A stretch of 24,082 bases of DNA. Origin: a virus. Location of the stretch: positions 1 through 24,082 of the IMG/VR virus record IMGVR_UViG_3300049825_000307; one strand, 5' to 3'. Under the pieces are notes generated by a model that searched no databases, had not been told where the DNA came from, and saw nothing but the letters and a program-made list of their open reading frames with translations. Position numbers and translations under genes: made by a program. Positions 11,882 to 20,095 of the stretch are shown here, in pieces; positions within the stretch are counted from its first letter, which is position 1; every line of letters starts with the position of its first letter.

Positions 11882-11944
11882 GCCCCGCAGCGACACCCGG
11901 ACAGCCTCAGCCTGATCCCCTCGGGCCTGATCGCTTGCGGGGCA
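11881..11944 (+). other. Long stem-loop between terminator and late genes
   Basis: TGCCCCGCAGCGA (11881-11893) pairs with TCGCTTGCGGGGCA (11931-11944) with one bulged base, giving a 13-bp stem around a GC-rich loop with repeated CAGCCT-like and CCTGAT sequence. It abuts the terminator U-run. It could be an RNA structure or a packaging-associated DNA site next to the terminase genes; neither can be shown here. Confidence 0.45.
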
Positions 11945-11962
11945 AATTCATTGGAGCATCAC

Positions 11963-12139
11963 ATGGCTGACCCCACCACCTCCGAGCTGGAGCTTCTCCG
12001 AGCCGTCTACCGTGCAGCGCTGCTCCCCATGCATGCCAGCACCCCTGAAGAGACCCGAGTAGGGATGATCGAGTTGGACAAGCATTTGCAGGCCGCCCAG
12101 GCGTTCTATGGCGCCACCGGGGCGGAAGCCGGAATCTGA
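11963..12139 (+). CDS. 58-residue protein before the small terminase
   Basis: The ATG at 11963 follows TGGAG. The sequence MADPTTSELELLRAVYRAAL then LPMHASTPEETRVGMIELDK is helical and resembles short head-gene-region proteins of phages that I cannot name. The frame upstream is open into the leader but has no ribosome site there. Confidence 0.65.
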   Translation: MADPTTSELELLRAVYRAALLPMHASTPEETRVGMIELDKHLQAAQAFYGATGAEAGI

Positions 12140-12150
12140 GGGGTGGCCCT

Positions 12151-12468
12151 TTGAATTCCGAAAAACAATCAAAGAAACCAAAGGGACCGGGCAAGGGCGG
12201 CGCTCGCCCTGGCTCCGGTAGGCCAAAGGGGTCGCTGGACAAAGGGAACGCGGCCATTCGTGAGATGGTTGTTGGTGCGCTCGATGAGCTGGGCGGGGTC
12301 AAGTACCTCAAGGATGTAGCAACCACTCACCCTGCCGCGTTTCTGAGTCTGCTGGGAAAGATCCTGCCAACGCAGATCGAAGGGCCTGATGGTGGGCCGA
12401 TTGAGACGGTCACCCGCATTGAGTTGGTGGCGTTGAGTGCCAGCGGCAGAGATAGCACTACCTCCTAA
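12151..12468 (+). CDS. terS: Terminase small subunit-like protein
   Basis: 105 residues from a TTG at 12151, with AGGGG seven bases upstream and no suitable ATG. The N-terminus is strongly basic and Gly-rich (KKPKGPGKGGARPGSGRPKG), the common opening of small terminase or terminase-associated phage proteins, then helices (AIREMVVGALDELGG) and AFLSLLGKILPTQ. It would recognise the packaging site and feed DNA to the large subunit, whose gene overlaps it by 32 bases. Assignment is from position and the GGARPG.GRPKG pattern. Confidence 0.75.
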   Translation: MNSEKQSKKPKGPGKGGARPGSGRPKGSLDKGNAAIREMVVGALDELGGVKYLKDVATTHPAAFLSLLGKILPTQIEGPDGGPIETVTRIELVALSASGRDSTTS

Positions 12469-13735
12469 GCTGATCCCTGTATTCCAGGGGCGAGCTGATA
12501 TTCGAGGGGCATACGGGGGGCGGGGTAGCGGGAAGACTCGCAGTTTCGCCAAGATGGTCGCGGTGCAGGGCTACATCCACGGCATGGCCGGGACACGGGG
12601 TATTCTGCTGTGTGCGCGGCAGTTTATGAACAGCCTTGAGGATTCGAGCCTTGAGGAGTGCAAGCGTGCGATTGAAGAGGAACCGTGGCTGGCCGCTTGG
12701 TACGAGATTGGCGAAAAGTACATCCGCTCTAAGTGCGGGCGCATCAGCTTTGCGTTTGCCGGGTTGGATCGCAACATCGCCAGCATCAAGTCAAAGGGGC
12801 GATTGCTGCTGTGTTGGGTGGATGAGGCTGAGCCGGTCACCAATGAGGCATGGACCACGCTGATCCCAACTTTGCGCGAAGAGGGTGAGGACTGGAGCGC
12901 TGAGCTGTGGGTGACGTGGAATCCTAAGCGCAAGACGGCGCCGGTTGAGAAGAGATTCCGGCACCTGTCGCACGTTGTTGAGCTGAACTGGAAGGATAAC
13001 CCGAGGTTCCCCGCAAAGCTGGAGCGGGATCGCCTGGCAGACAAGGTTGAGCGCCCAGATCAGTACGGACACATCTGGGATGGCGAGTTTGCAACGGTGA
13101 TTGAGGGCGCCTACTTCGCCTCACACCTGACAGCGGCCAAGGATGAGGGGCGCATCGGCTTTGTTGCTGCTGATCCGCTCATGACGATTCGCCTGTTTGC
13201 TGACATCGGCGGGACTGGGGCGAGGGCTGACGCATTCACGTTGTGGGCGGCGCAGTTCATCGGCACTGAGATTCGGGTGCTCGACTACTACGAGGCGCGG
13301 GGCCAGCCGCTGGCGACCCATGTCGCGTGGATGCGAGAGCGGGGCTACACGCCGGATAGAGCGCAGATATGGTTGCCACATGACGGCAGTACGCAAGACA
13401 AGGTGCATGACGTTTCGTACGAGTCGGCGCTCAAGGCGTGCGGCTACACGGTGACGGTTGTTCCGAACCAGGGCAAGGGTGCCGCTAAGGCTCGGGTCGA
13501 GGCGGCTCGCAGGCTGTTCCCGTCGATGCGATTCAACGCAGAGACAACCGAAGCAGGGCGTGCAGCACTAGGGTGGTATCACGAAAAGCGGGATGAAGAG
13601 CGCGGCATCGGCCTTGGCCCAGAGCACGACTGGTCGAGCCATGGTGCTGACGCCTTCGGGCTGGTGTGCGTGGCCCATGAGGTGCCGAGGAAGTTGCAGC
13701 CCCTGCCGAAGATCAAAAGGAAATACGTCGTATGA
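12437..13735 (+). CDS. terL: Terminase large subunit
   Basis: 432 residues from a GTG at 12437. Walker A is GGRGSGKT (27-34), Walker B LLLCWVDE (123-130) with Glu130 as the likely catalytic base, and the nuclease domain begins near FADIGGTGARADAFTLW (about residue 250), with the C-terminal HDWSSHGADAFGL closing the RNase-H-like fold. This is the motor-nuclease that cuts concatemers and pumps DNA into the procapsid. The size matches the PBSX/Terminase_3-type large subunits. The 32-base overlap with terS and the GTG start leave a small doubt on the exact start; coupling to the next gene is ATGA. Confidence 0.96.
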   Translation: MPAAEIALPPKLIPVFQGRADIRGAYGGRGSGKTRSFAKMVAVQGYIHGMAGTRGILLCARQFMNSLEDSSLEECKRAIEEEPWLAAWYEIGEKYIRSKCGRISFAFAGLDRNIASIKSKGRLLLCWVDEAEPVTNEAWTTLIPTLREEGEDWSAELWVTWNPKRKTAPVEKRFRHLSHVVELNWKDNPRFPAKLERDRLADKVERPDQYGHIWDGEFATVIEGAYFASHLTAAKDEGRIGFVAADPLMTIRLFADIGGTGARADAFTLWAAQFIGTEIRVLDYYEARGQPLATHVAWMRERGYTPDRAQIWLPHDGSTQDKVHDVSYESALKACGYTVTVVPNQGKGAAKARVEAARRLFPSMRFNAETTEAGRAALGWYHEKRDEERGIGLGPEHDWSSHGADAFGLVCVAHEVPRKLQPLPKIKRKYVV

Positions 13736-13983
13736 CCATCGAAAACCAAATCGCCGAGCTACTCGCTCAGGCGGAGCCGCTGCGTGGGCTGGCCCATGAC
13801 GACCCTGCGCAGGCGCCACTTGCTGGCATCGTGGATCGCATCAATGCGCTGCGTGCTGAGCAGGCCGCCGGTCGCATCGTTGACGCCGTGATGGAGTTCG
13901 AGAGCGTGAGCAGCCCCGGAACGTCCGCCGTCTTGATCGAGGCGCGCCGCAAGCCAGGCCCAAAGCCAAAGGCTGCTGAGTGA
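13732..13983 (+). CDS. Small helical protein between terminase and portal
   Basis: 83 residues, starting MTIENQIAELLAQAEPL (ATGA overlap with terL). Helical with a flexible basic end (RRKPGPKPKAAE). A gene of this size often sits between terminase and portal in podoviruses; function unknown. Confidence 0.75.
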   Translation: MTIENQIAELLAQAEPLRGLAHDDPAQAPLAGIVDRINALRAEQAAGRIVDAVMEFESVSSPGTSAVLIEARRKPGPKPKAAE

Positions 13984-16118
13984 CCCGCAAGATGTCCGAC
14001 GATGAGCTGATTGCGCTCGTCGAGCAGCTTGAGCGCCAAGCCATCGGCTACTACGGTAGCGAGATTGCGGCTGAGCAGGCCATGGCCATGGATTACTACC
14101 TTGGCAAGCCCCTTGGAAATGAGGAGCCTGACCGCTCCAGCGTGATCAGCTCGGACGTGTGGGATGTGGTCGAGGGCCTGACGCCGATGGTGCTCAAGCC
14201 GTTTGTGTCGTCTGATGATGTTGTGAAGTTCAAGCCGCTCGGCCCCGACGATGAAGACCGGGCGCAGCAAGAGACAGACTACATCAATTGGGTGGTGACT
14301 CAGAAGAATGAGGTGTTCAACGAGCTGTTGGCCTGGGTGAAAAACGGGCTGCTGCAGAAGAACGGCTTTGTGAAGTACTGGTGGGAGAAGAGCAGGCGCG
14401 CTTCAGTGGAGCGCTACTTCGGCGTACCAGAGGACCAGCTGGCCTTGATGCTGCAAGAGGGCGGCATCACGGTGATTGAGCACACCGCCAACCCCCCGCA
14501 GGAGATGCAAGACCCCGAGACGGGTGAAATGGTGATGGGGCCGCCCACGCATGATGTGACGCTGAGGGTGGTGGAAGAGATCGGCGAAGCGAAGTATCGC
14601 GTGATCCCGCCCGAGGAAATCTTGATCTCCAAGGACGCCACAAGCCCAAACCCGCAAATGGCGCGCTTTGTTGAGCACCGCCAGCGCGTGACCATTTCGG
14701 CCCTGCGTGAGATGGGTTATGACGTTGATGATGACATCTCAGACGACGGCACCGAGAACCTGGACACCTCGCTGCAGTACCAGTCGCGGCACTTTGATGA
14801 AGACCAGGGGGTAGGGCGCCAGGATGTTGGTGATCCGAGCTTGCGTGAGGTGACGTTTCGCGAAATCTACCTTGACACGGACTTCGACGGCGACGGAATT
14901 GCCGAGCTGCGCAAGGTGTGCATTGTCGGCGGGACGATCCTGGCAAACGAGGAAACCGAAGAGAAGCCGTTCTGTGGCTGGACACCGTACCTCCAGCCGC
15001 ACAAGTGCTACGGCAAGTGCCCGGCTGATGAAACGATTGAGATTCAGCTGGTCAAGTCCACTCTGTGGCGCCAGTCGCTGGACAACATTTACACGATCAA
15101 CAACAACCGGGTCTATGCCAACGAGGACGTAAACCTCGACGACCTGATTGACAACCAGATCGGCGGCATCGTGCGGGTCAAGAGCGGCACGCCGGTGGGC
15201 AATGCCGTGCAGCACGCCCAAATCACGCCGATCGGCCAGGTCGTGCAACCCATGATCGAGTACCTGGATTCGGCCAAGGAGAACCGCACCGGGTTCACCC
15301 GCTACAACCAGGGTTCGGACAGCGACAGCCTGAACAAGACCGCCACGGGCATCCGGCTGATCAAGGAATCAGCCAATGGTCGGGTGGAAATCATCTCCCG
15401 CGCCTTCGCAGAGCAGGGCCTGGCCCCGCTGATGCGCGGCATTCACGGTCTGTGCCGGCGCCATGCCACCAAGAAGGAAACCGTGGAGCTGCGCGGCAAG
15501 TGGGTGGATATTGACCCCCGCGGCTGGAAGCGCCGCATTGACATGAGTGTGTCGGTGGGCTTGGGCACTGGCGATCAGCAGATGCGCATGGGCGGCATCC
15601 AGATGCTGATGCAAAAGCAGATGGAGATGCTGCAGGGGCAGGCTGGCACTGTGACGCCGGAGAACCTCTACAACGCCGCCGAGAAGCTTGCTGAGGTGAT
15701 TGGATACAAACAGCCGGGTGTGTTTTTCACCTCGCCCAAGGATCAGGAGCCGAAGACGCCGCCAGACCCGACGCAAGACCCGAAATTCATGATCGAGAAG
15801 GGCAAATTGGATTTGCAAGCCCGTGAAGTGCAGCTCAAAGAGCAGGCTCAGCAGTTCGAGCAGCTCCACACCAAGGCGCAATTTGAGCGTGGCATCGATC
15901 AGCGCCAGAACACCAAAGACCTTGCTGGGCAAGCGGCCCAAGGGCGGCCAGACCAGATGCAGGTACTGATGGCGATTTACCAGGGCATGCAGCAGATCGG
16001 GCAGATGCTGGCCCAGGCCATGCAGCCGCCACCACAGCCTGAGCCCGCCCCAGAGATGACCATGGCCGAGGGAATGCAGGAAATGCCGATGGAGGAAGAC
16101 CTAAATGGACAGGCTTGA
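13980..16118 (+). CDS. Portal protein, P22 gp1-like
   Basis: 712 residues, close to the 725 of P22 portal. GTG start at 13980 with AAAGG seven bases upstream and a GTGA overlap; an internal ATG at 13992 is an alternative. It has an N-terminal helical part (DDELIALVEQLERQ), the portal core (YLGKPLGNEEPDRSSVISS, VEGLTPMVLKPF), the wing region with RVIPPEEILISKDA, and a long helical C-terminal barrel rich in Gln and Met (QMLMQKQMEMLQG, MQQIGQMLAQAMQPPP). It forms the ring at one vertex through which DNA enters and to which the tail binds. Confidence 0.93.
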   Translation: MTRKMSDDELIALVEQLERQAIGYYGSEIAAEQAMAMDYYLGKPLGNEEPDRSSVISSDVWDVVEGLTPMVLKPFVSSDDVVKFKPLGPDDEDRAQQETDYINWVVTQKNEVFNELLAWVKNGLLQKNGFVKYWWEKSRRASVERYFGVPEDQLALMLQEGGITVIEHTANPPQEMQDPETGEMVMGPPTHDVTLRVVEEIGEAKYRVIPPEEILISKDATSPNPQMARFVEHRQRVTISALREMGYDVDDDISDDGTENLDTSLQYQSRHFDEDQGVGRQDVGDPSLREVTFREIYLDTDFDGDGIAELRKVCIVGGTILANEETEEKPFCGWTPYLQPHKCYGKCPADETIEIQLVKSTLWRQSLDNIYTINNNRVYANEDVNLDDLIDNQIGGIVRVKSGTPVGNAVQHAQITPIGQVVQPMIEYLDSAKENRTGFTRYNQGSDSDSLNKTATGIRLIKESANGRVEIISRAFAEQGLAPLMRGIHGLCRRHATKKETVELRGKWVDIDPRGWKRRIDMSVSVGLGTGDQQMRMGGIQMLMQKQMEMLQGQAGTVTPENLYNAAEKLAEVIGYKQPGVFFTSPKDQEPKTPPDPTQDPKFMIEKGKLDLQAREVQLKEQAQQFEQLHTKAQFERGIDQRQNTKDLAGQAAQGRPDQMQVLMAIYQGMQQIGQMLAQAMQPPPQPEPAPEMTMAEGMQEMPMEEDLNGQA

Positions 16119-16395
16119 GCTCGCAACGGTACGCGCCGAAGCCGCCCGCCAGGTGTTGGGCAATGAGATGTTCACAGCCGCCTTTGCCGACACGCGCCAG
16201 GCAATCCTGGAGGCATGGGCAAAGCTGGACAACACACGCGGCGACACGCCCGACGACCTGCACCGAATGCTCAAGTGCCTGGATCGGGTCAGGCGGTGTC
16301 TTGAGATCCATATCGAGACAGGAAAGCTTGCAGAGAAGGAAATCGAGGGCCGCCAAAAGCGGCTCTTTTCATTTGGGAAAAACAAACTGGGGTAA
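16105..16395 (+). CDS. Conserved small protein after portal
   Basis: 96 residues with a strong GGAGGA ribosome site inside the portal end (14-base overlap). Starts MDRLELATVRAEAARQVLG; helical, with LDRVRRCLEIHIETGKLA near the end. I recall similar proteins between portal and scaffold in other podoviral head clusters. Function unknown. Confidence 0.78.
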   Translation: MDRLELATVRAEAARQVLGNEMFTAAFADTRQAILEAWAKLDNTRGDTPDDLHRMLKCLDRVRRCLEIHIETGKLAEKEIEGRQKRLFSFGKNKLG

Positions 16396-16398
16396 CTC

Positions 16399-17409
16399 AT
16401 GAACGACCACGTGCCGACCCATCAAAGCCAGACCGAAGATTCGGGGCCTGGTGATGATGGAAGCATCGATGCCGCCGCGCTGGCATTTGCAAAACGCGCA
16501 AACCCGCAGCCTGTAGAGGATGCAAAGATCGTTGAGCCCACCGACGAACCCGTCGAAGAGGCTCGCGAAGAAGAAGCAGAAGACGAACCCGAAGCCGAGA
16601 AGGCAAGCGAAGAAGCCGATTCCGAAGAGGAACCCAGCGATGGGGAACCCGACGCGGATACCGAGGACGACGCCGAGCTGATTGAGGTGGAGCTGGGCGA
16701 CAAGACCTTCAAGGTCGCGCCTGAGGTTCAGAAAGCCATGCTTCGGCAGGCCGATTACTCGCGAAAGATGAACGAGGTCGGTGCGAAAGAGAAGGTGCTC
16801 GCGCAACAGTTGGAAGTGGTTGAGACGCTCCACGCTGGCGCAGAGAAGTACGCGAAGGCCATGGCCCAAGTTAATGCCATTGATGCGCAGGTACAGCAGT
16901 ACGAGGCGCTTGATTGGCAACGGCTTGAGGAAGAAGACCCGTCCCGCTACTCTGTGCTCGCCGTGAAGTTCATACAACTGCAGAAGGCCCGCGACAACGC
17001 CGCAAACGCCGTGACTGCCATCGGCGAAGAGATCAATGAAAGCCGCCAAAAGATCGTCAACGAAAAGCGTGACGAGATGGATAAGGCCCTGAAGAAAGCA
17101 ATCCCCGGATGGGGGGAAAAGCTCGGAACGGCGATCACTCGATACGCCATTGAGAGCGGCTACACGGAGCAAGAGCTTCGGGCGCTCACTGATCCGAAAG
17201 TGGTTGTTGCCTTGGATAAGGCCCGCAAATTCGATGCCCTGCAGAAGGGCGCAAAAGATGTGATCGCCACCAAGGTGAAAGACGCTCCCCCTGTCCTCAA
17301 GCCCGGTGCGCCACGCAAGACCGACCCAAAGTCGGATGCGATGGCGCGCCTTCGCAAATCCAATTCGCTCGATGACGCCGCATCGGCCTTCGCAGCGAGA
17401 ACTAGATAA
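16399..17409 (+). CDS. Scaffolding protein
   Basis: 336 residues. The N-terminal ~100 residues are strongly acidic (EEAREEEAEDEPEAEKASEE region), the middle is helical (EVQKAMLRQADYSRKMNEVG, then VAVKFIQLQKARDN-like), and the C-terminus is basic (KPGAPRKTDPKSDAMARLRK), the usual build of a capsid scaffold whose basic tail contacts the coat protein. It directly precedes the coat gene. GGGG precedes the ATG. Assignment rests on position and composition; a protease is not visible. Confidence 0.85.
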   Translation: MNDHVPTHQSQTEDSGPGDDGSIDAAALAFAKRANPQPVEDAKIVEPTDEPVEEAREEEAEDEPEAEKASEEADSEEEPSDGEPDADTEDDAELIEVELGDKTFKVAPEVQKAMLRQADYSRKMNEVGAKEKVLAQQLEVVETLHAGAEKYAKAMAQVNAIDAQVQQYEALDWQRLEEEDPSRYSVLAVKFIQLQKARDNAANAVTAIGEEINESRQKIVNEKRDEMDKALKKAIPGWGEKLGTAITRYAIESGYTEQELRALTDPKVVVALDKARKFDALQKGAKDVIATKVKDAPPVLKPGAPRKTDPKSDAMARLRKSNSLDDAASAFAARTR

Positions 17410-17418
17410 GGAACCATC

Positions 17419-18369
17419 ATGGCTGTGCCAACCAATACCCTTCAGACCTACCAAGCCTCGGCAAATGCTGAGGATGTGTCGGACATCATCTACAACATCA
17501 GCCCCGTTGATACCCCGTTCTTGTCTATGGCAAAAAAGGGCGTCGCTGAGGCCACCTACACCGAGTGGACCATCGAAGCCTTGGATGCCGCCGACGGCAC
17601 CAATGCGGTGATTGAAGGTGACGACGCCACCGCTGGGGCATCCACCACCAACACCCGTGTTGGCAACTACTGCCAGATCGTGCGCAAAGTCGTGAGTGTG
17701 TCCAGCACTCAGAACAAGGTGCGCAAGTACGGCACCGGCAACGAGTTCGCCAAGCAAAAGGCCAAGAAGTCCAAAGAGCTGAAGCGCGACATGGAAACCA
17801 TCATGCTGCAGTCGCAAGCCCGTGTGGTTGGCGATGCCGCAACGGCCCAGAAAATGCGCTCTTTGCCTGGCTGGATTACCACCAACGACAGCCGCGGTGC
17901 GGGTGGTGCTGACGGCAATGCCACCACAGCGCAGACGGACGGCACCCAGCGCGCCTTCACCGAATCGCTTCTGAAGTCGGTGATCGTGCAATGCGCGACC
18001 AATGCCAACGACATGCCCACCATGGTCATGGCTGGCCCCGCCAACCGTGCGAACTTGTCGAGCCAGCTGAGCGGCTCATCCTCCAAGTTCTACGACATCA
18101 AAGACAGCACGCTCAACGCCACCATCTCTGTCTACAAGAGCGACTACGGTCCCTTGAAGCTGACGATGAACCGCTTCCAGCGTGAGCGCGACATGTGGCT
18201 GCTGAACCCCGACTTCATCGGCGTTCGCTACCTTGAGCCGATGTCATACGACGACCTGGCAAAGACCGGCCTGAGCCAAAAGGGCCAGCTCTACGCGAAC
18301 TTCACGCTGGAGGTGTCCAACCAGGCCGCCCACGGTGTCGTTGCCGACTTGTTGACCGCCGTCATCTAA
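17419..18369 (+). CDS. Major capsid protein, SU10/DUF5309 type
   Basis: 316 residues, starting MAVPTNTLQTYQASANAEDV after an AAGGA site. The start (EDVSDIIYNISPVDTPFLSM), then EWTIEALDAAD, VGNYCQIVRKVVSVS and a C-terminal AHGVVADLLTAVI are the pattern of the DUF5309 (SU10 major capsid) family with an HK97-type fold. It builds the icosahedral shell. A strong terminator follows, so this gene ends a transcription unit and is probably the most expressed product of the late operon. Confidence 0.93.
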   Translation: MAVPTNTLQTYQASANAEDVSDIIYNISPVDTPFLSMAKKGVAEATYTEWTIEALDAADGTNAVIEGDDATAGASTTNTRVGNYCQIVRKVVSVSSTQNKVRKYGTGNEFAKQKAKKSKELKRDMETIMLQSQARVVGDAATAQKMRSLPGWITTNDSRGAGGADGNATTAQTDGTQRAFTESLLKSVIVQCATNANDMPTMVMAGPANRANLSSQLSGSSSKFYDIKDSTLNATISVYKSDYGPLKLTMNRFQRERDMWLLNPDFIGVRYLEPMSYDDLAKTGLSQKGQLYANFTLEVSNQAAHGVVADLLTAVI

Positions 18370-18390
18370 GCATCTCTCCTGTGGTCTTTG

Positions 18391-18419
18391 GGGGCTCCTT
18401 CGGGGGCCCCTTTTCTTTT
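18391..18419 (+). terminator. Intrinsic terminator with UUCG loop after the coat gene
   Basis: GGGGCTCC (18391-18398), loop TTCG, GGGGCCCC (18403-18410), then TTTTCTTTT. An eight-pair stem with a UUCG tetraloop makes a strong terminator; one pair is G-U. It would limit read-through into the minor head and tail genes or need antitermination. Confidence 0.92.
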
Positions 18420-18432
18420 GGGGAAACCAAAA

Positions 18433-18861
18433 ATGTCAATCAATCTGAAGCAGGCAAGCGATGGCTCGATGGGCTTGGAAGGCAGCGACGGCGGCGCAGG
18501 TGCGTTCCTCAATGTCAACATTGAATACAACGCCTCGAGCGTCGATAAGGTGGCGTTTGTGGCCACGCGCTCTTACATCGTCAAGGCGATCACCGGGCGT
18601 CCGACGGTGGCCGGCACCGACGGATCAGCCGTTACCGCAGTCATCAAGAAGGCCGCCAGCGCCACGGCGATCACCGCTGGCACGGCTCTGCACTCCAGCA
18701 CCTTCAACGTCAAGGGCACCGCTGACACCATCCAGGCGCTGACGCTGTCCACCACCGCAAGCGACCTCGTTATCCCGGCTGGCACGGCAATCGGCATTGA
18801 CTTCACCGGCACGCTGACATCAGCCACTGGCGTTGTGACTGTCTCGTTGAGCCCGCTTTAA
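18433..18861 (+). CDS. Small beta-rich capsid-surface candidate
   Basis: 142 residues from the ATG at 18433 (GGGGAAA upstream). The sequence is Thr/Ser/Ala/Gly-rich and beta-prone (TALHSSTFNVKGTADTIQAL, LVIPAGTAIGIDFTGTLT), like phage decoration or stabilising proteins that follow the coat gene. The start inside the frame before the terminator is not used. Function is inferred from position and composition. Confidence 0.65.
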   Translation: MSINLKQASDGSMGLEGSDGGAGAFLNVNIEYNASSVDKVAFVATRSYIVKAITGRPTVAGTDGSAVTAVIKKAASATAITAGTALHSSTFNVKGTADTIQALTLSTTASDLVIPAGTAIGIDFTGTLTSATGVVTVSLSPL

Positions 18862-18863
18862 CC

Positions 18864-19103
18864 ATGGCGGCGAACCTCGCAAGTTTTGACGTTGCTGCGG
18901 CGATCACGCCGAGCGACGCCACCAACTTCCCGCTTGGGAAGTGCCGGGCTGTCTACGTCGGCGGCGCTGGCAATTTGGTGGCGATTCTGGGCGGCGTGGC
19001 GGTGACGTTCACGGGTGTACCTGTGGGCGCGGTGCTGAACATTGGGCCAACCCGGATCAACAGCACCAGCACCACGGCGACATCGTTGGTGGCGCTTTAT
19101 TAA
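18864..19103 (+). CDS. Small virion protein, spike-base or decoration type
   Basis: 79 residues: AAAITPSDATNFPLGKCRA, YVGGAGNLVAILGG, VTFTGVPVGAVLNI and TATSLVALY. The pattern 'ITPSD...CRA.YVGGAGN' and '...TAT.LVALY' is common among tiny phage and gene-transfer-agent virion proteins annotated as spike-base-like. It begins two bases after the previous stop with only a weak ribosome site, so translation is probably coupled. Confidence 0.75.
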   Translation: MAANLASFDVAAAITPSDATNFPLGKCRAVYVGGAGNLVAILGGVAVTFTGVPVGAVLNIGPTRINSTSTTATSLVALY

Positions 19104-19112
19104 GGGGCTGAC

Positions 19113-19460
19113 ATGACTGAACGTGTCTACCTTGGCGGCGTCACAAACACGACGCTGCACCTGGAGTCCGACGGGACCATGCACATCGAGGAAAAGCAGG
19201 ACGCGGCGCCCGCTCTCGATTTTGCGGCGGCGTGCCGGAATCATCGTTTCAGTGCTGAAGCATGTGACGGGATGTTGCGCCACGTTGCCGAGGTGCCCAT
19301 GGTCGAGTACATCAAGTGGTGTCGTGAGGCCAAGTGCGCCCCGTTCAGCCGAGAGGCTGACATCGTGCTGGAAAAGAAGCTGCAAGACCCGGCCAATTGC
19401 CTGATGTTGGCCGCTCCGAAGCTGCGTGATCCCCGCATTGTGATGAAGGGTCTTAGGTGA
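19113..19460 (+). CDS. Conserved small structural-region protein
   Basis: 115 residues with AAGGGG before the ATG. Starts MTERVYLGGVTNTTLHLES; the rest is helical with RNHRFSAEACDGMLRHVAEV and five Cys. Stop overlaps the adaptor GTG (GTGA). It sits between capsid-surface and adaptor genes. Not recognised beyond that; the Cys-containing part may bind metal. Confidence 0.7.
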   Translation: MTERVYLGGVTNTTLHLESDGTMHIEEKQDAAPALDFAAACRNHRFSAEACDGMLRHVAEVPMVEYIKWCREAKCAPFSREADIVLEKKLQDPANCLMLAAPKLRDPRIVMKGLR

Positions 19461-20092
19461 GCATCAGCACCTACCCGCAGTTCCTGGAGGAGCTGAATCG
19501 GCTGCTGACCAACGAAGAGGAAGCCTACGAGCAGATCCCTTCGCGCACGCTTGAGCAGATCATCAACTTGGGCCAAAAGCGGCTCTACCGTGATGTTCGC
19601 ACCCGGTACAACAACAAGGCGTTCAGCGTCACGGTCACCGGCAACTTGGCCGCGATCCCCAGCGATTTTCGTTCGGCGGATGTCTTGCACTTTGGGCGCG
19701 AAGCACTTGTGCCTGCCACCGAAGACGAGCTGCGCCTGCTGAACTTGGCCGGTGGTGGTGGAGATACCTGCAGGTTCGCCCAGGCCGGTGGAAGCTTCAC
19801 TTTCTGGCCTGCCGTGGCGGATGGTACGGCGCTGCAAGGGCGCTACTTCTACGCGCTTGCTGACCTGTCAATTGCAACCCTGCCGAGCAACGCCCTGTTT
19901 GCGGCGGCTGATGACCTTTTCATGTTCGCGTGCCTCGCCGAGGCGGCCCCGTTATTCCAGGACGACCAGCGCATTCCCCTCTGGAACGCCAAGTACCTGG
20001 CCATCAAAGACCGCCTGAACACCGACCACGAACGCGCCGCCTATTCGGCGGGACGTGCCCGGATTTCCCCATCTACCCGAGTCAAAAGGTAA
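19457..20092 (+). CDS. Head-tail adaptor (SU10-adaptor / P22 gp4-like)
   Basis: 211 residues from a GTG at 19457 (GTGA overlap). The start (TYPQFLEELNRLLTNEEEAY, EQIINLGQKRLYRDVRTRY) is the helical bundle of podoviral adaptor proteins; middle NLAAIPSDFRSADVLHF and end FMFACLAEAAPLFQDDQRIP complete it. Twelve copies would bind the portal and carry the tail, as P22 gp4 does. The order adaptor, tail spike, gp10-like protein supports this. Confidence 0.85.
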   Translation: MSISTYPQFLEELNRLLTNEEEAYEQIPSRTLEQIINLGQKRLYRDVRTRYNNKAFSVTVTGNLAAIPSDFRSADVLHFGREALVPATEDELRLLNLAGGGGDTCRFAQAGGSFTFWPAVADGTALQGRYFYALADLSIATLPSNALFAAADDLFMFACLAEAAPLFQDDQRIPLWNAKYLAIKDRLNTDHERAAYSAGRARISPSTRVKR

Positions 20093-20095
20093 ATC

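Noticed and set aside
13980-14695. Minus-strand frames (such as 14403-14678) inside the portal gene
   Set aside because: Shadows of the portal reading frame without start signals.
16369-17991. 540-codon open frame on the minus strand across scaffold and coat genes
   Set aside because: It lies antisense to two well-supported genes, has no ribosome site and a low-complexity sequence typical of a mirror frame in GC-rich DNA.
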